Below are positions 1 to 7,142 of a stretch of DNA of 64,000 nt, one piece after another. The stretch spans positions 50,775 to 114,774 of the forward strand of contig JAIBAN010000012.1 in the NCBI GenBank assembly GCA_019695185.1. The letters run 5' to 3'. Positions within the stretch are counted from its first letter, which is position 1. Every line of letters starts with the position of its first letter. The DNA is from Blastocatellia bacterium. GTDB taxonomy: Bacteria; Acidobacteriota; Blastocatellia; Chloracidobacteriales; Chloracidobacteriaceae. Made by a program: the position numbers and the translations under genes. The notes below the pieces were generated by a model. That model ran no database searches, was not told where the DNA came from, and worked only from the letters and a program-made list of their open reading frames with translations.

Positions 1-2450
1 GGAGTGGCTTCCGTCAAACGGGGCAGTTCCGGATACCGATTGGTTTCAAGCAGGTACATGTTGGTCATCAAGGAATAATAGAGTTGATTGCCACGCGGGG
101 TTGTATATTCCAGGACCGGATGCCAGTCACTGCTGACATCAACCACTGGCTGGCGGGAAAGAAAACCAGCCAACTGATCTTCATACAGGTACAGTCCGCT
201 CAAAACCGTCAACAGGTCTCCTCCAATTAAATCTGCATTGGCCATGGTTTGCATCACTTTGGGATCCTGACTGAGTGCTTCCATCCGGGCAAAATCAACT
301 GCCAGAGGTTCTTGCGAACCAATTAAAATGCCTTGCCCACCCCGCACAAAAAAAGCTGAATGGGGAAATACCTGATGCATGGTATTGATGACGGTCAGCA
401 GGTCAACCGGGTCAATGTGGTGAATCTGGATCCATTGTTGCAAAACTCCGCCGGATGTCAGTCGGGCCTTGCAAAGCTGATAGAAGTCCTTACTGTACAG
501 GCTGGCGGCTCCGGCAAACCAGACATTACTGAGTTCGATGGTGATCAGGTCATATTGTTTCGGTGAGAGCAGTACAAAATTGCGGCCATCCGTCACATGC
601 ACCTTGACTCGTGGGTCTTTCAACACCTCGCCATTGATGTGGTTGAAATAGTCGTGAGCAGCTTCCACAATCCCTGGAGCAATTTCCGCAATATCTATCT
701 CGGAAAAAGGAAATGCCGCGACCGCACTGGCCGTAACTCCGGTTCCCAACCCAATGACCAATGCTGTTTCCTGTTTCTTTGTGAATATCAAAGGAACCAG
801 GGCAAAGTTTTTTTGGGCTGGCATTTCACCGGTGTCGTTCCCCATGAACTTGGCATTGGTGAGCAGCGTCCGGGTGTAAGAATCCTGCACCACACTGGTC
901 ACACCGCCCAACACATCTTCGTGGTAATAGAGAATGGCCAGTGGGCGGGAGGGAAAAGCTCCATACAAATGCGCTCCGGTATTCAGTTTCTGTAAATCCC
1001 ATTTTGGCACTACGAAAAACCCGACCAACACGAGCGCCAACCCCACGACCTCAACCCGGAGGCGAAACTGTTTTTGACCTGTCACGAGCGTCAAAACCAC
1101 CACTACTCCCAGGAGGATATTCAGTGCCGCTGCAACCCGGAACGTCATTTCCGAACCCAACCGGGGCAGAATAAAAAAGCCAGTCACAGTTGAGCCAAAA
1201 ATGCACCCGATGGTATTAAAAAAGTAGACCATCCCCAATTCTTCAGCCAGCTTTGGCAATTGCCGTGTCCGCACCCGAATAATCAGCGGAAAACTCATCC
1301 CAATCAATAAAGCCGGCAGAAACATCACCCCAAAACAACCAAGAAACCGCATGGCTTCGACCATCTCAAAACTGGGACGGACATATTTCATAAGCTTGAA
1401 CACCAGCGGGACTTTGTCCCAAACCGGCAGGAGTGCCAGCACCACAGCTCCCAGCAAAATTTGAGTCAGGGCCAAATTGGCTTCTGCATGTTTCATTTTC
1501 CGGATGGTTGCCCCTAGTATTTGACTTCCCAGGGCAATCCCCAAAAGCATGGTGGTCAGCATGGTCCCAAAGGCATACACACTGGTTCCAATGGTTTGGG
1601 CTAGAACATGGGTCCAAGTCACCTCATAAACAAAAGAAAGCAATCCTGAAGCAAAAGCAAATCCATACAGCCAGCGTGCAGCAAGTTTGGGAGAAACCTC
1701 AGGCTCGGTTCCTGCCTGAGCAGCGTCAAGACCCAGGCGCACCGCCAACCGGTCCAGCCAGGTTGAGTCGGAGACTGGCTCTGCTTCAGGGGAAGCTGCA
1801 ACCTCAACCAAGGGTTCTGCAACAACTGTATCCACTCTTCGAAGCCGGTTCACCAGCAAAAAAATCACCAGGTTTCCCACAATTGCCAACCCCAGCGTGC
1901 CGTAAATCCCCAGGCTGCCCAAAATGAAGTAGGTTACACTAAAAACCCCAAAGGCTGCCCCATAAGTATTGACTGCATACAGGCTGCTGATACGGGTTCC
2001 AATTTGACCGGCTTCTGTCACAACAAACTTGGCCAGGGCCGGCAAGGTCCCTCCCATCAACAAAGTGGGAGGGAGGACCAAAATGGAAGACAGCACAAAC
2101 CGCACCACGGTCAAAGCAGAGAAAGAAACTCCCCAACTGCGATACAGGCTGACATAAACCGGTTCAATCGCCAGAAACAAAACCGGAACCAAGGCGCAAT
2201 ACAGTCCAATTCCCAATTCCAGCCAGGCATAGAGCTTTAAGCCATCTTTGCCCCGCTCGACATAGCGGCCAAAGAAAAAACTTCCGGCTGCCAATCCCCC
2301 CATGAAGGCAGCCAGAATGGTGCTGACAGCATAGGTGGTACTGCCAAAAACATAGCCCAGCAATTTGACAAACACAGTTTCGTAGGCGAGTGAAGTGGCC
2401 CCGGAAAGAAAAAATAAAAACAGGAGTTGACGATAAGTCCGGTGGTTCAT
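1..2450 (-). CDS. Membrane protein with C-terminal spermidine-synthase-like domain (3' end outside window)
   Basis: The frame opens at ATG 2450 and runs about 816 codons to the left edge without a stop, so the C-terminus is missing. The first ~500 residues are two blocks of hydrophobic helices (about 1-215 and 265-500) separated by a charged loop, resembling the multi-helix part of fused MFS/spermidine synthase proteins. From about residue 560 there is an aminopropyltransferase/SAM-methyltransferase fold with GLGTG, an acidic AEIAP strand end and a TDGRNF motif. The putrescine-binding Asp-Asp/Pro signature of true spermidine synthases is not seen; the equivalent stretch reads DLITIELSNVWF. 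Polyamine synthesis is therefore doubtful, and the family name fits better than the enzyme name. It lies 37 bases downstream of the ABC permease gene, on the same strand. Confidence 0.85.
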   Translation of the reverse strand, partial: MNHRTYRQLLFLFFLSGATSLAYETVFVKLLGYVFGSTTYAVSTILAAFMGGLAAGSFFFGRYVERGKDGLKLYAWLELGIGLYCALVPVLFLAIEPVYVSLYRSWGVSFSALTVVRFVLSSILVLPPTLLMGGTLPALAKFVVTEAGQIGTRISSLYAVNTYGAAFGVFSVTYFILGSLGIYGTLGLAIVGNLVIFLLVNRLRRVDTVVAEPLVEVAASPEAEPVSDSTWLDRLAVRLGLDAAQAGTEPEVSPKLAARWLYGFAFASGLLSFVYEVTWTHVLAQTIGTSVYAFGTMLTTMLLGIALGSQILGATIRKMKHAEANLALTQILLGAVVLALLPVWDKVPLVFKLMKYVRPSFEMVEAMRFLGCFGVMFLPALLIGMSFPLIIRVRTRQLPKLAEELGMVYFFNTIGCIFGSTVTGFFILPRLGSEMTFRVAAALNILLGVVVVLTLVTGQKQFRLRVEVVGLALVLVGFFVVPKWDLQKLNTGAHLYGAFPSRPLAILYYHEDVLGGVTSVVQDSYTRTLLTNAKFMGNDTGEMPAQKNFALVPLIFTKKQETALVIGLGTGVTASAVAAFPFSEIDIAEIAPGIVEAAHDYFNHINGEVLKDPRVKVHVTDGRNFVLLSPKQYDLITIELSNVWFAGAASLYSKDFYQLCKARLTSGGVLQQWIQIHHIDPVDLLTVINTMHQVFPHSAFFVRGGQGILIGSQEPLAVDFARMEALSQDPKVMQTMANADLIGGDLLTVLSGLYLYEDQLAGFLSRQPVVDVSSDWHPVLEYTTPRGNQLYYSLMTNMYLLETNRYPELPRLTEAT

Positions 2451-2460
2451 AAGCAGTCTT

Positions 2461-2481
2461 GAGGTCTGAGGTTTGAGGTTG
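2461..2481. repeat. Three degenerate 7-bp repeats (GAGGTYT)
   Basis: Three consecutive imperfect heptamers of the form GAGGTYT nearly fill the 37-base gap between the permease stop and the spermidine-synthase-like gene. There is no inverted partner. It resembles the clearer heptamer arrays elsewhere in the window and may be a decayed one. Confidence 0.4.
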
Positions 2482-2487
2482 AAGCGT

Positions 2488-3468
2488 TCAGGTAACCTTG
2501 ATACGGGGGTCAAAGAGACGATAAAGAACGTCGGTCACAGTATTGACCAACACATAGGTGAGTGCAATTACCAGCAGGTTCCCCTGAACCTGCTGATATT
2601 CACGTTCATTGATGGCTTTAATGGTCAAATCACCCAATCCCGGCCAGGCAAAAATGGTTTCTGTAATAATGGCACCGGTGAGCAGAATCCCAAACTGCAA
2701 CCCAATGATGGTAATCACTGGAATCATGCCGTTTTTGAGAATGTGCTTGTACAGCACCACCCGTTCCGGCAATCCTTTGGCACGGGCAGTTCGCACATAA
2801 TCCTCACGCAGTTCTTCAAGCACACTGGAGCGAACCAGCCGGGTCAAAATCGCCGCCATCGCCGTTCCCAAAGTACAGGCTGGCAAAACCAGATGCTCCC
2901 AGCTTTCCATGCCCGAAACCGGCAACCAGCCCAGGTAAACCGAGAACACAATGATGGCCAGCGGTCCCAGCACAAAATTCGGCAAGGCGATTCCCAAAAG
3001 TGAAACGGCTGAAATCAGACCGTCCAGCCAAGTTCCTTTGCGCACTGCCGAGGTAACCCCCAAGGGAATGGCAATCAGAATGGCCACAATCATGGCGGCA
3101 AAGGCCAGCTCCAAAGTGGCCGGATAGCGTTCCAAAATCTGCCGGGTGACATTTTTACCACCGAACGTTTCCCCAAAATCACCGCGCAAGAGGCCCCGAC
3201 TGCGGTCAACCACTCCATCCGGACCAGGAGTAGGGTTGGAAGCTCCCAGCCACAAACGGAAATATTGTCGCCCCAGTGACAAATCAAGTCCATGCTGTCG
3301 CCGAATGCGTTGAATTTCCTCCGGTTTGGCATTGTCACCCAAATACATTTGCACCGGATCACCCGGAATCAGGTGGATGAGCACAAACACCAAAGTCACC
3401 ACAGCCCACATGACAGGCAGTGCCAGCAAAAGTCGTTTGACAAACGTCAGAAAAAAAATTTTCACCAT
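2488..3468 (-). CDS. ABC transporter permease, DppB/OppB type
   Basis: Inner-membrane permease of 326 residues, the usual size for the first permease of dipeptide/oligopeptide or nickel importers (binding-protein-dependent family). An N-terminal helix (about 9-31) is followed by the family motif HLIPGDP. A periplasmic loop comes next, then five more helices. The cytoplasmic EAA-like loop (EDYVRTARAKGLPERVVLYKH, split here for length, about residues 220-240) contacts the ATPase. The C-terminus ends DPRIKV as in DppB. ATG 3468 is the only sensible start. The expected partners (second permease, ATPases, binding protein) are not next to it, so the substrate cannot be inferred. The downstream neighbour is the spermidine-synthase-like protein. 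Confidence 0.9.
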   Translation of the reverse strand: MVKIFFLTFVKRLLLALPVMWAVVTLVFVLIHLIPGDPVQMYLGDNAKPEEIQRIRRQHGLDLSLGRQYFRLWLGASNPTPGPDGVVDRSRGLLRGDFGETFGGKNVTRQILERYPATLELAFAAMIVAILIAIPLGVTSAVRKGTWLDGLISAVSLLGIALPNFVLGPLAIIVFSVYLGWLPVSGMESWEHLVLPACTLGTAMAAILTRLVRSSVLEELREDYVRTARAKGLPERVVLYKHILKNGMIPVITIIGLQFGILLTGAIITETIFAWPGLGDLTIKAINEREYQQVQGNLLVIALTYVLVNTVTDVLYRLFDPRIKVT

Positions 3469-3621
3469 GGAGGCAGAACTGCATTCGGTGGCCGCTTACT
3501 TTTGACAGTTGCCGAGCAACTTTGGCCATTGCATGATAGGATTTAACGTCACACTCATCTTTCACTGAACAGGGCCCAAAAATCAACTCCCAATCAGCAG
3601 CGGGCACGTGACGAACAATGT

Positions 3622-3650
3622 TTGACAGCCTGCCGGTGCCTGATTAGAGT
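3622..3650 (+). promoter_or_regulatory. Putative sigma-70-type promoter of the PATAN/J-domain gene
   Basis: A perfect -35 TTGACA (3622-3627) is followed after 17 bases by TAGAGT (3645-3650, four of six matches to the -10). Transcription would start near 3657, about 45 bases before ATG 3702. The site lies in the divergent gap between the permease and this gene. Confidence 0.4.
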
Positions 3651-3701
3651 CTTCATTCCTAACCTGCTGGACTGCCTCATTTTTGGTTGGACTCAACCTG
3701 T

Positions 3702-5876
3702 ATGAACGGATTGTTGAATCGGATTGCCTTTGCGGATGTTATTCGTGAGCTGCATCTCACCCGACGCACCGGATTGTTACGCCTGGTTCAAGGAAAAACC
3801 CTGCGAGCAATTTTTGTTGAAGAAGGAAAACTGGTCTTCGCGCTTTCCAACCTCCCTTCGGAACGGTTGGGCGATCTGTTGCTGCGGGAAAACCGGATTG
3901 CCAGGGAGCAATACGATGAATGCCTGCAGGATCCAAACAGCAAGCAGCGGATGGGCAAAGTACTGGTTGAAAAAGGCATTCTGACGAATGAGGAAGCCGA
4001 CTTTTACACCAAAAAGCAAATCACTGAAATCATTCTGACAGCTTTTACCTGGACCGAAGGTGAGTTCGCCTTTGAAGAAAACACCAAGGCAGCCCACGAT
4101 GTCAAACTGGACCTGCTCACCCCCAATATCATTTTGATGGGAGTTCGTTCCTACGCCGATGAGTTGCTCATTCGAAATGCACTTGGCCCCACCACCCAGC
4201 GGATTCAAATGTCGGTGGATGCTCCCCTGCAAATGATGCAGGCGACATTGGATGGAACTGAAGGTTTTGTGCTCTCCCGCATTTCGGACTCACTTTCGAT
4301 TGATGAATTGGTGCTCATGTGCGGGGTTCCGGAAATCATGATTCTCCGGGTGGTGTATGCCTTGCTCTGTTCCGGAATTTTAGTGAGCGACCATCCCCGC
4401 CCAATGATGTCAGGTGGGGTCAGCAATGCCACAGGTGCCTTTCGCGCGGCCCCTGCGGCGGCCCAACCGGCGCGGCCCACTCCCAAAGTTGGCCAGACTC
4501 CGGCCTCAAGCCCCCCGGTCACCCCCACAGGCAGTCAACCAAAACAATCCCAGACTGGCTCCCAGCCGATTCAATCCACTCCGCCCACCGGGGCACAATC
4601 AATCCAGGCTCCGCCGGAGGTCCAGGAACAGACCGAACAGGAAGCCCGGAATGAAGTAAGGAATTTTCTTTACCAATATTCCCAAAAAAGTGCGACCTAC
4701 TATTCCATTTTGGGAGTTGACCCGTCCGCCAGCGACGGTGACATTAAAAAAGCCTATTACGCTCTTGCCAAGAAACGACACCCGGATCGTTTTCGCCAGT
4801 ATGGAGCGGCTGATATTTTAACGGATGCCGAACAGGTTTTTGCCAAAATCAGCGATGCTTATGAAAAGCTGAAAGACCCTGACACTCGCAAACGCTACGA
4901 CGATTATATCGGGGTCAAATCCCAACCAGCACCGACTCCGCCGCCAGCACCACCGGCAACACCAGCGTCACGCCCGGCAGCGGCAACACCGCCGCCGCCG
5001 CCACCACAGCGTCCAGCACCGACGGCACCGCCACCACAGCGTCCGGCAGTCACGCAGCCGCCACCACGTCCGGTGGCGACCCCACCTCCATCGGTAACTC
5101 AACCACGCCCGGTGGTGCCTCCTCCGGCCCCACCTGTTCAACCGCGCCCGACCCCACCTGCCGTTTCTTCCCCAATGGGATCAACCACACAGGGGTTCAC
5201 AGCTCCTCAAGGAGGCATGACACCACCGGCAGATGCCAGCCGAGTTGGGTTCAGCACAGGTTCAGGCACGAACGAAGTTGGTAAAGCCACTGGCAATCTT
5301 GGCCGAACTGGAAATCTCAATAATACGGTGGGAACTCCGGTCAATGCTGCAAACGTTGGCTCGGTTTCCGGCTCAAGCGCGTCATCGGCCCCCATGTCCA
5401 ATCTGGAGATTGCCCAGCGGAATTTCCAATATGGTCGGGCCGGATTGGACCGCAAAGACTTTTTGTTGGCAGCCCGCTATTTTCGGGAGGCAGTCAAATA
5501 CGCCCCGGACAACATCAATTACCGGATGTTTTTGGCTCAGGTTTGTTCGCAAAACCCTAAACTCCGCAAAGAAGCTGAAGAAAGCCTGCTGCATGTGGTC
5601 AAACTGGACCCCAAAAACATCGATGCGCTTTTGATGTTGGGGAAAATTTATAAGATCGGTGGGCTTGAAAAGAGCGCCAAAATCCAATACGAAGCGGTCT
5701 TGAAACTTCAACCCAACCACCGCGAGGCATTGCTTGGCATTGGCAAAGACCCTGACAACCCTGAACCGGAACCACCCAAGGAACAACAACCGGCTGCGAC
5801 TGCCAAACCCGCCGAGAAAATACCTGAAAAAGCTAAGGAAACCGGTGGCTTTTTAAGCCGGTTTTTTAAGAAATAG
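3702..5876 (+). CDS. DUF4388 (PATAN) / J-domain / TPR protein
   Basis: Cytoplasmic scaffold-like protein of 724 residues. Residues 1-125 match the DUF4388/PATAN pattern (LLNRIAFADVIREL, TGLLRL, EGKLVFA, LGDLLL), a domain linked to two-component and gliding/motility signalling. A J-domain follows at about 328-395 with an intact HPD tripeptide near residue 359, so it should stimulate an Hsp70 (DnaK) partner. A long Pro/Ala-rich linker (about 405-500) leads to TPR-like helices at about 566-680 and a Lys-rich tail. ATG 3702 is chosen over an in-frame TTG at 3687; neither has a good ribosome-binding site. The PATAN-DnaJ-TPR order suggests recruitment of a chaperone to a signalling complex, which is inference. 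Confidence 0.85.
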   Translation: MNGLLNRIAFADVIRELHLTRRTGLLRLVQGKTLRAIFVEEGKLVFALSNLPSERLGDLLLRENRIAREQYDECLQDPNSKQRMGKVLVEKGILTNEEADFYTKKQITEIILTAFTWTEGEFAFEENTKAAHDVKLDLLTPNIILMGVRSYADELLIRNALGPTTQRIQMSVDAPLQMMQATLDGTEGFVLSRISDSLSIDELVLMCGVPEIMILRVVYALLCSGILVSDHPRPMMSGGVSNATGAFRAAPAAAQPARPTPKVGQTPASSPPVTPTGSQPKQSQTGSQPIQSTPPTGAQSIQAPPEVQEQTEQEARNEVRNFLYQYSQKSATYYSILGVDPSASDGDIKKAYYALAKKRHPDRFRQYGAADILTDAEQVFAKISDAYEKLKDPDTRKRYDDYIGVKSQPAPTPPPAPPATPASRPAAATPPPPPPQRPAPTAPPPQRPAVTQPPPRPVATPPPSVTQPRPVVPPPAPPVQPRPTPPAVSSPMGSTTQGFTAPQGGMTPPADASRVGFSTGSGTNEVGKATGNLGRTGNLNNTVGTPVNAANVGSVSGSSASSAPMSNLEIAQRNFQYGRAGLDRKDFLLAARYFREAVKYAPDNINYRMFLAQVCSQNPKLRKEAEESLLHVVKLDPKNIDALLMLGKIYKIGGLEKSAKIQYEAVLKLQPNHREALLGIGKDPDNPEPEPPKEQQPAATAKPAEKIPEKAKETGGFLSRFFKK

Positions 5877-5950
5877 GTCTGGACCTCAAAGAGATTTGAA
5901 GTTTGAGTTGAACCCCGCCTACATTTCAGGTTTCCGGTATTTGAAGACTT

Positions 5951-5980
5951 TGAACCCTGAACCCTGAACCCTGAACCCTG
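5951..5980. repeat. Heptamer array (TGAACCC)4 before the nucleotidyltransferase gene
   Basis: Four perfect copies of TGAACCC plus two bases lie directly against the ribosome-binding site (GGAG at 5980-5983) of the gene starting at 5989. Read from the gene border inward on the minus strand the unit is TTCAGGG, the same unit as at 9604-9740 and 25721-25855. No clear partner array is seen at the left border of this gap. Confidence 0.9.
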
Positions 5981-5988
5981 GAGCTGAC

Positions 5989-6957
5989 ATGCACGCCATG
6001 ATTTTGGCAGCCGGCTTTGGCACTCGCCTCTGGCCGCTGACCATTGACCGTACCAAACCGGCAATTCCGGTCCTCAACCGTCCCTTGATTACCTACTCAG
6101 TTGATTACCTGCGCAAATTCGGCATTCGGGACGTGGTAGTCAACCTGCATCATCAGGGAGAATCCGTGGCGACTGCTTTGGGGGATGGCAGCCAATTTGA
6201 CTGCCATCTCACCTACAGTCATGAAGCAGACCAAATTCTGGGCACTTCCGGCGCGCTCGACCATGCCCGCGCTTACCTTGAACATGGTTCGTTTGTCGTC
6301 ATGAACGGCAAGGTCATTACGTCCATTGACCTGGCGGCAGCCATTGAAACCCATCGCCGCCACCAGGCGCTGGCCACGCTGGTTTTGCAGCCGAATACAA
6401 ACCGTGAGCGCTTTAGCATGGTCGAAGTTGATTCACACAGTCGGATTACCCGTTTCGCCGGATTTCCAACCGCCCAGGAAACCGGCGAATGCCTGATGTT
6501 TACCGGGATTCAGATTCTGGAGCCGGAGATTTTTAACTTTATTCCGCGCGGGGTTTTCTCCCACTCAACAACCGATGTGTACCCCAAGGCCATTGCTGCG
6601 GGGCGTCCAGTAGTTGCCCATATCGCACGCGGTCCAAATGAACACTGGTACGAATTCAGTACCCTGCGGCGGTATCTGGATTTAAGTCTTTTTCTGCGTG
6701 GACAAAGCCTGGAGAGTGTCATTGGTGATGGCTGTCGGATTGCCCCGGATGCCAAAGTAGTTGATTCGGTCCTTTGGGAACGGGTTCACGTTTCAGCCGG
6801 TGTGACGCTCCAACGTGTGATTGTCGGAGATGATGTGATGATTCCCCCCGGAACCAACCTGGAAAATGCAGTTGTGGTTCGGGCGGATAAGCTGCCATCT
6901 GGGCAGGTGCCGGAACGGGGGCAAATTATCGGAGAGAATCTGGTAGTGGAAATTTAG
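5989..6957 (+). CDS. Nucleotidyltransferase family protein (NDP-sugar pyrophosphorylase type)
   Basis: Enzyme of 322 residues that would join a sugar-1-phosphate to an NTP, feeding cell-envelope polysaccharide synthesis. The N-terminus carries the pyrophosphorylase signature AAGFGTRLWPLT, followed by TKPAIPVLNRPLI. The sugar-binding region near residues 80-105 (LGTSGALDHA, VVMNGKVI) follows. The C-terminal third (about 240-300) has spaced hexapeptide-like turns (IGDGCRI, VGDDVMIPPGT) typical of a left-handed beta-helix cap. The start is ATG 5989 with GGAG five bases upstream. The usual acidic metal-binding dipeptide reads NG here, where many relatives have D or N plus D/G. The exact sugar and nucleotide cannot be told. 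Confidence 0.85.
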   Translation: MHAMILAAGFGTRLWPLTIDRTKPAIPVLNRPLITYSVDYLRKFGIRDVVVNLHHQGESVATALGDGSQFDCHLTYSHEADQILGTSGALDHARAYLEHGSFVVMNGKVITSIDLAAAIETHRRHQALATLVLQPNTNRERFSMVEVDSHSRITRFAGFPTAQETGECLMFTGIQILEPEIFNFIPRGVFSHSTTDVYPKAIAAGRPVVAHIARGPNEHWYEFSTLRRYLDLSLFLRGQSLESVIGDGCRIAPDAKVVDSVLWERVHVSAGVTLQRVIVGDDVMIPPGTNLENAVVVRADKLPSGQVPERGQIIGENLVVEI

Positions 6958-6960
6958 GCA

Positions 6961-7138
6961 TTTGCCATTTGCCATTTGCCATTTGCCATTTGCCATTTGC
7001 CATTTGCCATTTGCCATTTGCCATTTGGAAAACAGTTGTTCTTTGGTGACACATTGTCAAGGGGCAAACCATACTGAAATATGCACATAGCCATTTGAGT
7101 GGGTTCAATTTGCAAATCACAAATGGCAAATCGCAAAT
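6961..7138. repeat. Inverted heptamer arrays (TTTGCCA)9 ... (NNCAAAT)4
   Basis: Nine perfect TTTGCCA units plus TTTG occupy 6961-7027, starting three bases after the nucleotidyltransferase stop. A second array at 7111-7138 has four degenerate units (TGCAAAT, CACAAAT, GGCAAAT, CGCAAAT) and ends four bases before the stop of the convergent LptF/LptG gene. The GGCAAAT unit is the exact inverse of ATTTGCC. The arrays frame an 83-base spacer. Confidence 0.95.
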
Positions 7139-7142
7139 GATT

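Noticed and set aside
5951..5980. TGAACCC/CCCTGAA repeats as telomere-like ends of a linear replicon
   Set aside because: They are internal, between intact genes, and recur at several sites with other unit sequences.
6961..7027. Tandem repeats as CRISPR arrays
   Set aside because: Units are 7 bp without spacers between them, and no cas genes are present.
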